This document shows, piece after piece, positions 1-9,230 of a stretch of 50,065 nucleotides of DNA. The stretch comes from Streptomyces californicus. GTDB taxonomy: Bacteria > Actinomycetota > Actinomycetes > Streptomycetales > Streptomycetaceae. The stretch is taken from the NCBI RefSeq assembly GCF_000717645.1, contig NZ_JNZZ01000036.1, forward strand, positions 1 through 50,065, read 5' to 3'. The notes beneath the pieces are model-generated. The model had not been told where the DNA came from. It made no database searches and worked only from the letters and a program-made list of their open reading frames with translations. The translations under genes were made by a program, and so were the position numbers. Each line of letters begins with the position of its first letter. The first letter of the stretch is position 1.

Positions 1-349
1 CCTCGTTGTCCGGAGGCAGCGCCTTCTCCGCGATGACGGCGCGCAGGACGTCGTCGTCGCCGAGTCCGGCGTGGTTGGCCCGGCCGTTCCCGACGAGGTG
101 GACCGTGCCGTCCTTGGCGATCACGCCGTGGCAGAGCGGGCCGGGCAGGGCGGAGTGGCCGTTGTAGCAGAGCTCGACGGAGGACGAGGTGCCCGAGGTC
201 ACGGTGTGGTGGATCATCACCCCATGCGTCGGACCCCACGGCCCCTTGTGATTCCGATTGTTGGTGCGCCAGCTCCGATGCTCGACGACGTGGAGCCCCT
301 CGTCACGGAGCGCCTTGAGCAGCTTGTCGGCGGACAGCGGCACGGACAT
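1..349 (-). CDS. Endolysin, N-acetylmuramoyl-L-alanine amidase (N-terminal part, cut by window edge)
   Basis: The first 116 residues of a peptidoglycan amidase that would cleave the MurNAc-L-Ala bond to lyse the host. Seen: a central strand ending in MIHHTVT, then CHGVIAKDGTVHLVGNG and NHAGLG. This is the spacing of the zinc-binding histidines of Amidase_2 (PGRP-like) domains, with the first ligand in HHT and the second in NHAG. The ATG overlaps the stop of the preceding small gene (ATGA), so the two are coupled. The remaining catalytic part and any wall-binding domain lie left of the window. A role as the phage lysis enzyme is inferred from its place after the tail genes. Confidence 0.85.
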   Translation of the reverse strand, partial: MSVPLSADKLLKALRDEGLHVVEHRSWRTNNRNHKGPWGPTHGVMIHHTVTSGTSSSVELCYNGHSALPGPLCHGVIAKDGTVHLVGNGRANHAGLGDDDVLRAVIAEKALPPDNE

Positions 350-585
350 CATCTGCTCCCCTCATCGGATTCCGAGATCACGGCCAAGAGGACCGCGCAG
401 TCCTTCGCCTCCCGAAGCTTCCGCAGGGCCGCGCTCAGCTCCGGGTCGTCGGGAAGCCTGTCGAGGAGCTGCTGCCCAAGGTCGTGGAAGGGCTTGCTCA
501 CCTCCTGGAGGTGAGCGGGGAGGTGGTCGTAAGCGAGGCCGCGGACCGCCTGGGCGGTGCTCGGGTGTCTGCCGGTGGTGTCCAT
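349..585 (-). CDS. Small helical phage protein, possible Acb2/Tad1-like nucleotide sponge
   Basis: 78 residues. ATG at 585 is chosen because GGAGG lies 6 bases upstream; a TTG at 597 is possible. Seen: HLPAHLQEVSKPFHDLGQQL, then PDDPELSAALRKLREAKDCAV, i.e. two helices joined by a proline turn. Known: phage proteins with this layout (HLP, then LRKL.EAKDCAV) are widespread and resemble the hairpin proteins Acb2/Tad1, which sequester cyclic nucleotide signals of CBASS and Thoeris defence. The link is from memory of the motif, so anti-defence is a hypothesis. It sits between the tail module and the endolysin, a usual site for accessory phage genes. A small GCCCC/GGGGC hairpin (609-623) lies just upstream. 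Confidence 0.55.
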   Translation of the reverse strand: MDTTGRHPSTAQAVRGLAYDHLPAHLQEVSKPFHDLGQQLLDRLPDDPELSAALRKLREAKDCAVLLAVISESDEGSR

Positions 586-655
586 GGGTGCCTCCAAGGC
601 ATGAAGAAGCCCCAGGCCGGGGCGGCGTGGGGCGTGGGGCGGGGGGCAGAGACGG

Positions 656-1060
656 TCAGCCTGTGACGAAGGTCCCGGCGAAGTTCACGCTGGCGCCAGA
701 CGCGATGCTGCTGGTGGGGTCCATGCTGGTCAGGGTGCAGACCCCGCTTGGCAAGATCCGGACCGAGCCGGAGGCGGTCCCCGCCTTGTCGAAGCTGGTC
801 ACATACATGTCGGCAGGACGGCAGTCCGGCGGCAGCGTGGCGCAGGCGATGTCGCCGATGTTCCCCGCTGAGTCGGCCGCGCCGAGGGAGGCGCCCGACC
901 GGATGAGGATCAGCGTCCACTCCGTGACTCCACCCGCCCGCCGCCCGCTGAAGGTCGACACGGTGAAGCCGGCCGCGGGCGTCGCCACGCTGGTCAAGGG
1001 CACGGGCGTGAAGTCGTTCAGACGTGAGTCGGTGATCCTCATGCCGGGCTGCCAGAGCAT
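656..1060 (-). CDS. Hypothetical virion protein, probably minor tail
   Basis: 134 residues, no predicted helix-rich or membrane segment; Gly/Ala/Ser/Thr-rich beta-type sequence ending SSIASGASVNFAGTFVTG, as in phage tail-tip or fibre-associated proteins. ATG at 1060 is preceded by a GGAGGAG element on the minus strand. It starts 10 bases after the stop of the large tail protein, so it is in the same transcript. I do not recognise the family; the virion role is inferred from position. Confidence 0.7.
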   Translation of the reverse strand: MLWQPGMRITDSRLNDFTPVPLTSVATPAAGFTVSTFSGRRAGGVTEWTLILIRSGASLGAADSAGNIGDIACATLPPDCRPADMYVTSFDKAGTASGSVRILPSGVCTLTSMDPTSSIASGASVNFAGTFVTG

Positions 1061-1070
1061 GCGCTCCTCC

Positions 1071-4000
1071 TCATAGGGCGACGATGGTGGGGTGGGCGAG
1101 CCTCACGTCAGTCCCGGACGAGTGCCCCTTGCGGATGCCGTTGACGGCTCGGGCCACGGTCATCTGCTGTGGGCCGCAGTGCAGGTTGTCGAAGCTCGCC
1201 GTCAGCGAGGCGGTCGTGGCGGCGCTGCCGAGCAGGGACCGACACCCTACGGACCCTGGAGCAGTGAGATCACTGTCCGTCACGGACAGCTGCCACCCGG
1301 TCGGCTCCGCCGTCCCTCTCAGCCACATCTTCATGGCCAGGGTGCTGCCGATGATGGACAGGCGGACGGTGTACCAGGCACCAGGCGCATACGTGAGCCC
1401 CGTCGCGTAGGCCGACCCCAGCTGGGTTTCGCCCCCGACGCGTTTCCGGAGCGTCAGCGTCATAGCCCCCGATGCCGCTACCTGCACCCGACCGAAGTAC
1501 ATGCTGGTGGCCCCGCTCGCCCGGACCATGGGGAAGATGTATGCGGAGTCCCCCACCGGCAACGAGTTCAGCGACCAGTCGAACCGGAGGTCTTGGTCGG
1601 CTGCTGACGCGCTGGCGAGGGTGTGCCGGATGGTGTCCCGGGGGGTCATGGAGTGCTGGCCGACCCCGCCGGACACGGCGTAGTCGCCGGGGACGCCGCC
1701 GAGGAGCGTCCACGGTTGGCCACTGGGTGCCGTGCCCCACCCGGCCGATACGGTCCGGCCGGTGAAATCGTCCTCGGCCTGCCCAGTGATCGCGGTGCAG
1801 GTGGCGACCTCGCCGCCGGCCTTCACGTCGAACGGGAAGTCGCTCGGGTACTCCGCGGTCGTGATCCAGGCGCGGCCGGCCGTCACGGTGATCGGCCACG
1901 CCGTAGCGCCCTCCGTCACCGGGGCGGCCAGGACAGTACCGGACGTGTCCACCCGCCCGTGCACCGTATCGCCGACCACGCCGACCCGGTACGGGCTCGC
2001 CGGGGTGCAGACCAGGGTGACCGTCCACGCGCGCGGGCGTGGTTCGTGCTGGATCTGCATCACGTGCAGATCTGTCGTCGACTCACCCACCCACAGGGGC
2101 AGTCCGGTCAGCCGTACGAGGTCTCCGATCCGGAGGCGAAGCGCAGCTGGGATCAGCTCCGGGTGCTTATGCAGGTTCACCTTGATGCTCGGGTAGCGGG
2201 CCTCGTCCACCGTGCCGAGGTGCGCGAGCCACGACGCCATCGGCTGTGCCTGCGCGTCGTCCGCGAGATTCAGCTCGACGGACTCGTCGTAGACGCCCAC
2301 GCCACCCTGCTCGGACGGCAGGACCGAGAGTGGACCGGTTTCGACGACCGCGCGCCCTGACCCGCCCCCGCGCCGGCTGGCCGTGACGTCGTTCCGTACG
2401 GCCTGGTCGTCCTCGACCGGCTCCAGGGACGGAGCGATTGCCCCGTACGGCAGCACGAGCTTCGGCGACTGGTTGTAGAGCGAGGCCCGTGTCCGGTAGA
2501 CCAGCCCCAAGGCGTCCGGCCGTTCCATGAGGATTCCGCCGTCGGCCTCCGCGCATTCGTGCAGCAGCTCCACCAGGGTCTGTGGACGCTGCGGACCCAT
2601 CAGCGCGCTATCAGCCGGGTCGCCCAGGACGGCCAGCTGCACCCCCTCCTCGGTCGCGAGCCGGACCGCTCGGGCACCCGCGGTCTCCCGGTTGTACCCG
2701 TGGTCGGCGTAGTCCATCACCTGCACGCCGGTACTGCTGAAGACCGAGAGGTGCCCGATCGCCGTCGCCTCCAGGACGGAGGTGTAGGACCCGCTGATCC
2801 CTCGCAGAGGGCCCACAGTGCCGGTGAATGACTGGTTCCAGACGCCTCCGGACCCGCCGATCGGGAGGATCAGGACGGAGATCCGGACCAGGGTTCCGTC
2901 CTGCGTCAGCGTCAGCCGGAAGCGATTCCACTGACCTGCGACCGGGCCTGAACCGCCAGTCAGTAGCGCCGAAGAGCTTTCGCCGTCGGCACTGGTCCCC
3001 ATGATGGTGACCCCGCCGCCGGGGCCGATCCGCACCGAGAGGCGAGGCCACGGAGACACCCCAGTGGCCAGCTCCAGGATGGGCATCAGGAGCGTCGGCT
3101 CCACGGCCCGGAAGTACACGAACTCCAGCTGCCAGGAGGTGCTGGCGGGGTACGCGGGCACGGACGCCTTCAGCGTGGCCCCCGCCGTGATAGTCGGCAA
3201 CGGGGACGAGCCCGGCAGCGTGTCGGCCGACGCCCAGTCCAGCCCCGGCGCGACGAGAGGCGCGCACCGAGGGACCGGGCTGTACGCCTGGGTCGCGCTG
3301 TCGCCCTCCTCCATCGGCCAGTACGCCACCGGCGCCCCACTCGGAATGCGCCGTCGCAGAGTCGAGTTGAGCGCCTTCCGGCCCTGCTGCATCCGCCGCA
3401 GAATCCCCGCGCCCTCGACAGGCACCCAGGCGTCCTGACCGGACGGGGCCCACCGGGATGGCCAGGACGCGATTTCGCCGACGCCGATGGGCTCCTGGGT
3501 GGTGATCTTCGCGTCGCCTTCGAGAGCCCACACTCGGCCGGTGGCGTCCGTGTGCGACGTCGCGCCAGCCGGTGCTGTCGCCCAGTCGACCTTGGCCGCC
3601 ACGGGCCCGCCGATGCCGGCCCGGATCTCCGCGCCGTGCACCCGGCCCGGCATCCCGATCCACGACGTGGTCGGGATATCGCCGATCGAGAGCGGCGTCG
3701 AGGACGCATATGTCGACGTGGTGCCGGACCGCACGGTCGGCGACCCGAGCTGAGTCCACGGGCCCGCCAGGGTCGGCGCCTTGTACCAGGTGATCACATG
3801 GCTGCCCGACCCGTTGTCCACGTCCAGGGTGACGCGAGCCGCGGCCCGCTCGCCCGGCTGGAGCTCCAGTGCCGGCGACACCGCCCCACTGCTGTCGGTG
3901 CCGTTCGGCGACCAGTTCACTTGCAGGCGCCCGGTCTTCGCCTGCACGACGAGGACCCAGGAGCGCCCCGGGGCCGGGTCCCACCGGCTGAGCAGTTCTG

Positions 4001-4397
4001 TCGCATCGGCCGGCGACCAGGTCTCGGGGGTGAGCTCGACTCGCAGGTCGAGGTCAGTCGACCCGGCCGGGAGGCCGGTGCCCGCCGTGACGGCACGGGC
4101 ACCGGGGGCCCCGTCCAGCGACAGGTAGGTCTCCCCGCCCGGCACCGAGATCCTGACCGGTGTGTTCCGACCGAGCTTGCCGTAGTACGGCGACAGAGGG
4201 TTCCTCGGGCTGAAGACGCCATCCTTGTTGTTGAGGGTGAGGGACAGGGACGCCGGGTCCACCCCGGTGCCCTGCGCGCTCATCCCCGCCACCGTCCGGA
4301 TCGGGTCCCGCGTGTACGCGCGCTTCGTCACGTCCACCCAGGTGGTCCCGATCCGGAGCTCCGCGCGGAGCCCGAGCGGATCCTCGGGGAAGGCCAT
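1071..4397 (-). CDS. Large distal tail / baseplate protein
   Basis: 1108 residues, the second largest gene here, directly after the tape measure (3-base gap). The N-terminus (about 1-110) has the beta-rich pattern of Dit-type proteins: LRIGTTWVDVT, then SLSLTLNNKDGVFSPRNPLSPY. The middle holds lectin/LamG-like beta segments (about 110-280 and 400-560) and the C-terminus another beta-sandwich-like block (about 880-1090). Between them, about 600-800, is a domain with LVELLHECAEADGGILMERPD typical of tail hub proteins of actinophages. Inferred: a fused distal tail protein that binds the host surface. ATG at 4397. Confidence 0.8.
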   Translation of the reverse strand: MAFPEDPLGLRAELRIGTTWVDVTKRAYTRDPIRTVAGMSAQGTGVDPASLSLTLNNKDGVFSPRNPLSPYYGKLGRNTPVRISVPGGETYLSLDGAPGARAVTAGTGLPAGSTDLDLRVELTPETWSPADATELLSRWDPAPGRSWVLVVQAKTGRLQVNWSPNGTDSSGAVSPALELQPGERAAARVTLDVDNGSGSHVITWYKAPTLAGPWTQLGSPTVRSGTTSTYASSTPLSIGDIPTTSWIGMPGRVHGAEIRAGIGGPVAAKVDWATAPAGATSHTDATGRVWALEGDAKITTQEPIGVGEIASWPSRWAPSGQDAWVPVEGAGILRRMQQGRKALNSTLRRRIPSGAPVAYWPMEEGDSATQAYSPVPRCAPLVAPGLDWASADTLPGSSPLPTITAGATLKASVPAYPASTSWQLEFVYFRAVEPTLLMPILELATGVSPWPRLSVRIGPGGGVTIMGTSADGESSSALLTGGSGPVAGQWNRFRLTLTQDGTLVRISVLILPIGGSGGVWNQSFTGTVGPLRGISGSYTSVLEATAIGHLSVFSSTGVQVMDYADHGYNRETAGARAVRLATEEGVQLAVLGDPADSALMGPQRPQTLVELLHECAEADGGILMERPDALGLVYRTRASLYNQSPKLVLPYGAIAPSLEPVEDDQAVRNDVTASRRGGGSGRAVVETGPLSVLPSEQGGVGVYDESVELNLADDAQAQPMASWLAHLGTVDEARYPSIKVNLHKHPELIPAALRLRIGDLVRLTGLPLWVGESTTDLHVMQIQHEPRPRAWTVTLVCTPASPYRVGVVGDTVHGRVDTSGTVLAAPVTEGATAWPITVTAGRAWITTAEYPSDFPFDVKAGGEVATCTAITGQAEDDFTGRTVSAGWGTAPSGQPWTLLGGVPGDYAVSGGVGQHSMTPRDTIRHTLASASAADQDLRFDWSLNSLPVGDSAYIFPMVRASGATSMYFGRVQVAASGAMTLTLRKRVGGETQLGSAYATGLTYAPGAWYTVRLSIIGSTLAMKMWLRGTAEPTGWQLSVTDSDLTAPGSVGCRSLLGSAATTASLTASFDNLHCGPQQMTVARAVNGIRKGHSSGTDVRLAHPTIVAL

Positions 4398-4400
4398 CGC

Positions 4401-7400
4401 CTACCTCCTTCCGCCGAGGACGAGTTGCACGTCCCCGCCCTTCGCCTGCACGGAGCTGCGCAACTCCTCGACGAGCCAGTCCGAGCGACGGGACCCGTCG
4501 GACCGGATCTCGATCACGGTCGGAGCCGCCGAACCCCGTGAGCCGGAGCTGAAGCCGCCGCCGTACGAGCCCGCACCCGCCGGCGTGATCACCGCGTCCG
4601 GGTCGACCAGGCCAGCCATCGACCGGTCGACCAGGCCACGCTCGCCGTCGATGCCCGCGACCAGGCCGCGCGGGATGTACTTCCCGATCGCCGCCATCAC
4701 CCGAGACGGGCTCTTGATGCCGAGCGCCCGCCGGATCGCCCGCTGCATGCCGGTAGCGATTTTCAGCATCTGCCGTTCGATCGCCGCCTGCTCCCGCTGG
4801 AGCCCACGGACGAGACCCTGGCCGGCCTGAATGCCCGCGCCGTACATCGCGTCGCCCGCGGTCGCCCCCGCGCGCCCCGCCGCCCTGACGAGCGCCGCCT
4901 GATTCGCGTTGGCCTGCTTGATCTGCGCCTGCGACGCCGTAGCCAGAGCGGCGGCCGCCGACGCGCCCTGCTCGACCCCGGCCTGCGCGATCTGCGAGAT
5001 CAGGTCGGCCCTGAGCCCCTTCTTGCGGAGCGCCGCCAGGTGCGCCTCGAAGGTCCGGGCCCGGGATGCCTGGGCGTCGAGCGTCTGGATGATCTGGTCG
5101 GCGCTGGTCGGCCCGCCGTCCCCCACGATGTTCCCGGCTTCGAGGACGCCCTTCCGCACATCGGCGGCGAGGGTGTCGCGGGCCTTGATCTGGTCGGCGA
5201 GCTTCTTCTGCGCGGTCTTCAGCCGCCCCGCTACCACTAGCTCGCGGTTGGCCAGCTTCACCAGCTTCTTGCTGTCGGAGCTGATCCGGCCGAGCGCCTT
5301 CGACCTGGTCTTCCCCGGGCGGAGGCTGTCGGTGACGATGTCCGCGAGCTTCGCGGCCGCCGCCCGGACCTGCTTCGCGGAGCCGGTGAGTCCGTCGACC
5401 AGGCCGCGGGCGATCCACCGCCCCTGCGCCTTCGTCACCTTCGAGGGGCTCGCGATCCCCAAAGCCTTCGCGATCGGCCCGGGGATGACGCTCCGCGCCC
5501 AGCCCATGATCTTGGCCTTGATCCAGCCGCCCATTGCCTGGATTCCCGACCACAGGCCCTGGACGACGTTGCGGCCCTTCTCCAGCAGCAGCGAGCCCAG
5601 GCTTCCGAGGCCCGCACTGATGCGTCCAGGCAGGCCGGAGGCCCATTGGATGAGCTGGACCGCTTTGGCTGTGGCGCCGGATTTGATGCGGTCCCAGTGC
5701 CGCAAGAAGATCGAGACGATGTTCCACCGGAGGAAGAAGCCGATGATGGCCGAGGCGATGCCCTTGATCTTGTCCCAGATCCACCCCCACGCCTGGGTAG
5801 TCCACTTGACGATCTTGTCCCAGTTCTTCCAGATCAGGACACCGAGCCCGACGATCGCGGCGATCACCCAGCCGACCGGGCCCATCGCGATCACCCACGC
5901 GGCAGCCATCCGGGCGCCCTGGAGTAGGGACTGCACGCCCATCAGCAGCCAGGCCCCGACCACGCGCGCACCCGCAGCCACCTGACCGGCCGCCGACGCA
6001 GCCGCCCCCGCACCGGCCATCAACCACCCGGCCGCCACCCGGGCCCCGTTGAGCACCGCGCGGCCCGCCATCAGCAGCCACGCGCCGGCCACACGGCCGG
6101 CCGCGGCGATCTGCGTTCCGGCCGACCGCAGCGCGGCGACACCGGACATGACCCACCCGGCCACCACCTGCGCGCCCCGCACCGTCGCGGCCACGCCCAT
6201 CAGGACCAACGCCGGCACGAGCACACCCGCGACAACACCGGCGACGATGCGCAGGGTGACGCCGTTCTTCTGCGCCCACTGCCCAAACCGCATCAGGGCC
6301 GGAATTACCTGGGCGCCCAGGACATTCACGATGCCCTGCGTCACACCGCGCTTGAAAGCCTCGACGCGCACACCGGCGGACTCCTGAATCGAGTTCCCGG
6401 CCTTGTCGACCGCCCCGGAAAAGGTACCGAATTTCGCGGCCGCCTTTGACGGGTCCATGGTGTCGAAAGCGCCACCAAGGTCCTCGAATTTGGTGCCGAA
6501 GAGCCCGATGGCGACGGTGTTCTTCTTGACGGGGTCGTCGAGTCCGCGGATCTTGTCGAAGATCGTGTCCATCGCCTTGGTGGCCTTGGGGCCGCCAGCA
6601 GCAAGGATCTTGATCATCTTGTCGGCGTCGAGGCCGAGCGCCTTGTACGCCTCGGCCGCCGCTTCGCTGCCGTCGATGGACAGGAGCGAGAATTCCTTGA
6701 TTGCGTCAGCCGCGATATCCGTGTCGCGTGCACCCCCGGCGAGAGCCTGCGAAACAAGCCCCATTGCCATCGGTCCATCAATTCCGACCTTGCGAAATTG
6801 GGTGCTGTACTCATCGAACGTATCGAGGAGATCCTCGCTCGCATTCAGGCCCTTCTGCTGGGCCTTGACGAGAATGTCCATCGCCTCTTCGGCGTCACGT
6901 GCCATCCCCGTCTTGACCATCTTCCCGACGGTCGTAGAGACGTGCGCGACCTCCTCGCCGAGGATCCGCCCGGTCGTCGCGATCCGGATACCGAGCGCGT
7001 CGAGCTGGCGCTCGGTCGCGCCGGTCGGGATCAACCCGTTCTGAGCGATCGCGGCCATGGTGTCGGCGGCGGTCTGGAAGTCCTCGACCATCGCCGAGGC
7101 GAAGAGCCGGCCCGCAGCCTTGCCGTACTTCTGCGCGACCGCGGGCGTGCCGCCGATCTGCCCCTCCAGCGTCCCCAGGATCTGGGACTGCTCCAGGTAG
7201 TCGGTGATCCCGACCACGAGGGCGGCCCCGGCCGCGACGCCCGCGCCAGCAGCGATGGTCTGGAGCCGGGAGAGACCGCCCTCGGCAGCCTGGACCGCGT
7301 CGTCGGCCCCATCTCGGGCCCCGTCGCGGAGCGCGTCGCCGAGGGCATCCCCGGCAGCGTCACCGGACCGGCGGGCAGCGGAGACGAAGCGGCCCCGGGC

Positions 7401-7598
7401 GTCCCGGATGCTGCCGTCGGCGGCCCGGGTGAAGCCGTCGCCGAGGGCCTGGCCCGCCTGCTGCCCGGCCTGCTCGGCGTCGTCTGCCATCCGCTGCCCG
7501 GACGCGTTGAGGTCGCCCTCCGCCCGGCGAAGGGCAGGGCGCACCTCGCCGTCGTCGAGCCGGATGAATCCCACCAGCTCGCCGACGGTCAACGCCAC
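4401..7598 (-). CDS. Tail tape measure protein
   Basis: 1065 residues. Determines tail length and is ejected with the DNA. Seen: N-terminal MALTVGELVGFIRLDDGEVRPALRRAE, typical of actinophage tape measures, an Ala/Gly-rich coiled region with many repeats, a strongly hydrophobic stretch about residues 440-590, then repeated amphipathic segments containing GIASPSKV and GIKSPSRVM (about 720 and 970), a motif common in tape measures. GTG start at 7598 with a GGGGG element upstream. Its position directly after two frameshift-linked chaperones confirms the assignment. Confidence 0.95.
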   Translation of the reverse strand: MALTVGELVGFIRLDDGEVRPALRRAEGDLNASGQRMADDAEQAGQQAGQALGDGFTRAADGSIRDARGRFVSAARRSGDAAGDALGDALRDGARDGADDAVQAAEGGLSRLQTIAAGAGVAAGAALVVGITDYLEQSQILGTLEGQIGGTPAVAQKYGKAAGRLFASAMVEDFQTAADTMAAIAQNGLIPTGATERQLDALGIRIATTGRILGEEVAHVSTTVGKMVKTGMARDAEEAMDILVKAQQKGLNASEDLLDTFDEYSTQFRKVGIDGPMAMGLVSQALAGGARDTDIAADAIKEFSLLSIDGSEAAAEAYKALGLDADKMIKILAAGGPKATKAMDTIFDKIRGLDDPVKKNTVAIGLFGTKFEDLGGAFDTMDPSKAAAKFGTFSGAVDKAGNSIQESAGVRVEAFKRGVTQGIVNVLGAQVIPALMRFGQWAQKNGVTLRIVAGVVAGVLVPALVLMGVAATVRGAQVVAGWVMSGVAALRSAGTQIAAAGRVAGAWLLMAGRAVLNGARVAAGWLMAGAGAAASAAGQVAAGARVVGAWLLMGVQSLLQGARMAAAWVIAMGPVGWVIAAIVGLGVLIWKNWDKIVKWTTQAWGWIWDKIKGIASAIIGFFLRWNIVSIFLRHWDRIKSGATAKAVQLIQWASGLPGRISAGLGSLGSLLLEKGRNVVQGLWSGIQAMGGWIKAKIMGWARSVIPGPIAKALGIASPSKVTKAQGRWIARGLVDGLTGSAKQVRAAAAKLADIVTDSLRPGKTRSKALGRISSDSKKLVKLANRELVVAGRLKTAQKKLADQIKARDTLAADVRKGVLEAGNIVGDGGPTSADQIIQTLDAQASRARTFEAHLAALRKKGLRADLISQIAQAGVEQGASAAAALATASQAQIKQANANQAALVRAAGRAGATAGDAMYGAGIQAGQGLVRGLQREQAAIERQMLKIATGMQRAIRRALGIKSPSRVMAAIGKYIPRGLVAGIDGERGLVDRSMAGLVDPDAVITPAGAGSYGGGFSSGSRGSAAPTVIEIRSDGSRRSDWLVEELRSSVQAKGGDVQLVLGGRR

Positions 7599-7608
7599 GG
7601 TGGCCCCC

Positions 7609-7835
7609 TTACTTGCTGCGCTCAGGAGGCGCGAAGTGCCGGTTGATCCTGGTCTCCGCAGAGAGGAGCCCGTAGATGCGGGTCTTCAGCCAGCGCCAGC
7701 TGCGCGCCCGCATGAGACCGGGGGTGTCGAGGTCGATCCCGTACGTTTGCTGGAAGTCGGCCTCGATCAGGGCCCATTGCTCCAGCAGCCCCGCCCAGGT
7801 CAGCTGCGGGCCGCCGCCTTTTTGGGCTTTTTGGG
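7609..7835 (-). CDS. Tail assembly chaperone, frameshifted C-terminal part (gpT-like)
   Basis: Open in the -1 frame relative to the upstream chaperone, with no credible start of its own. It encodes QKAQKGGGPQLTWAGLLEQW and continues to ETRINRHFAPPERSK, about 75 residues, stopping at 7609. Known: in long-tailed phages a fraction of ribosomes shift at a slippery site near the end of gene G to make a G-T fusion that guides the tape measure. Seen: the run CCCAAAAAG occurs twice in direct tandem (7818-7826 and 7827-7835, minus strand) just before the gpG stop. Lysine and leucine/tryptophan content fits a T domain. Translated only as a fusion with the 7800-8321 product. Confidence 0.8.
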
Positions 7836-8321
7836 CCGGGATGCCGTCTTCGTACCACTCGTAGAGGCCGGTGGCTTCGTCGTACTCGCCGCACCCTTTG
7901 CCGAGGAGGCGCGCGCGCCCGACTTCCGCCGTGCCGCGCGATTCGGTTTTCCCGGCTGCGCCCCGGTCTTCCAGTACTGGGCGGCGGTCTCACGATCCAC
8001 GGTGATCCACATCATCGCGGTGATCGCGACGTGCTTGAAGCGGGACCAGCGGAGGTCCGTCAGGAGGACGTCGTACTGGTCGCCGAGGCACATCTTGTAG
8101 AGGTCCAGCTCCTCCTGGTCGTCCAGGGCCTGGGACTCGACCGGGGCCCCGCCCGCGACCATCCGGGCGGCCAACGTCGTGATCTTCTCGATCTTCACGC
8201 CGTCCACGGCCGCCGGGTCCTCGATCCGGTAGACCCGCTCGACACCGTCCTTGCCCGTGACCGGGAGCTCCAGGACGTCGTCGAGGAAGGCGTCGAGCGC
8301 CTCGAACTCGCCGGCGCCCAT
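7800..8321 (-). CDS. Tail assembly chaperone (gpG-like)
   Basis: 173 residues. Coats the tape measure during tail assembly together with the frameshifted G-T product. Seen: N-terminal MGAGEFEALDAFLDDVLELPV, central LYKMCLGDQYDVLLTDLRWSRFKHVAITAMMW, and a basic Lys/Ala/Ser-rich tail ending KPKKAAARS. The LGD and L..DL motifs are typical of actinophage chaperones. ATG at 8321 overlaps the stop of the major tail protein gene (ATGA). Located between major tail protein and tape measure as in all siphophages. Confidence 0.88.
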   Translation of the reverse strand: MGAGEFEALDAFLDDVLELPVTGKDGVERVYRIEDPAAVDGVKIEKITTLAARMVAGGAPVESQALDDQEELDLYKMCLGDQYDVLLTDLRWSRFKHVAITAMMWITVDRETAAQYWKTGAQPGKPNRAARRKSGARASSAKGAASTTKPPASTSGTKTASRPKKPKKAAARS

Positions 8322-8794
8322 CAGGCGATCGGGTTCGTGATCGGAGTGATCTTGCCGTCGCCGGTGATGGTGATCTCCACCTGGCCCAGCGCGGTGTGCT
8401 CGCCGCCGGACTCCTCCCACTTCACGATGCCCGTCCCCTCGTACGCCTCGGGGTAGCCCTCGCGGTCGAACCAACGGCTGTGGACCTTCGAGCCGGAGCC
8501 GAACTCGAAGGCCGCGAGGCGCAGCTTCTCGTGGGTCGGGTGGTACGTCCTGACCTGGTCGTTGACCTTGCGGTTCAGGGTCGTGGTCAACTCCCAGGAC
8601 TGGGCCGTCTTGGTGTTGCCGTTCCAGCCCTCCGACTCGTAGTCGCTGCTGTCCTCGATGTTGGGGTCGGGCATCGGCGGCTTGAAGTCGGTGACGCCCA
8701 TCACCGTCGTCCATTCCGGGGCCTCGGCGGTGCCCATGTTGAGCTGCCAGCGCCACCGGCGGGCGAGAGCGGTCTCCGGGGTGGGTGTCGACAT
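8321..8794 (-). CDS. Major tail protein
   Basis: 157 residues forming the tail tube. Seen: RRWRWQLNMGTAEAPEWTTV at the N-terminus, followed by a beta-rich body with WELTTTLNRKV and a C-terminal strand GQVEITITGDGKITPITNP. This matches the tube-protein fold family seen in Streptomyces siphophages. ATG at 8794 with good context; coupled to the downstream chaperone gene. Assignment rests on this and on gene order (tail terminator, tube, chaperones, tape measure). Confidence 0.85.
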   Translation of the reverse strand: MSTPTPETALARRWRWQLNMGTAEAPEWTTVMGVTDFKPPMPDPNIEDSSDYESEGWNGNTKTAQSWELTTTLNRKVNDQVRTYHPTHEKLRLAAFEFGSGSKVHSRWFDREGYPEAYEGTGIVKWEESGGEHTALGQVEITITGDGKITPITNPIA

Positions 8795-8804
8795 GCGCGA
8801 TCTC

Positions 8805-9230
8805 CTAGTCGTTCAGAAGGGGCCGGGTGGTCCGGAAGTAGAAGTTGCTGGTCAGCTCGTGCCGACCGTGGGTGTCCTGGCCCATGGGCCCGGCGGACTC
8901 GCGCCAGGACAGGGCCACGTAGACGCTGCGGAGCCGGTAGCTGCGCCGCTCGTGCAGCAGCCGGAAGGCGCCGTCCGCGAGGGCCCAGACCTCGCGGAGG
9001 TCCGGGCCGGCCCGGTACCGGATCTGCACGGCCGTGATCGCGTCCGTGGTGTCGGTGTCCTCGACCGGGTACGGCGTTAGCGCGTACACCCGGGCGGGCT
9101 CCTCGGGCATCGCCCCCAGGATGATCGGAGTCTCACCCGGCCGGATCGGGGCGTCGGGCCGGTAGACCCCAAGGCCCCCGCCGGCCATCAGCTCGGCCAG
9201 GCCCTGCAGGAGGTCCACGGTGTACGTCAT
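8805..9230 (-). CDS. Tail terminator / minor capsid protein
   Basis: 141 residues. Expected to cap the tail and join it to the head. Seen: MTYTVDLLQGLAELMAGGGLGVYRPDAPI, i.e. an N-terminal helix followed by the glycine-rich turn seen in Minor_capsid_3-type tail terminators, then beta strands PARVYALTPYPV and ITAVQIRYRAGP. ATG at 9230 overlaps the end of the preceding gene (stop at 9227). Family call from pattern memory. Confidence 0.72.
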   Translation of the reverse strand: MTYTVDLLQGLAELMAGGGLGVYRPDAPIRPGETPIILGAMPEEPARVYALTPYPVEDTDTTDAITAVQIRYRAGPDLREVWALADGAFRLLHERRSYRLRSVYVALSWRESAGPMGQDTHGRHELTSNFYFRTTRPLLND

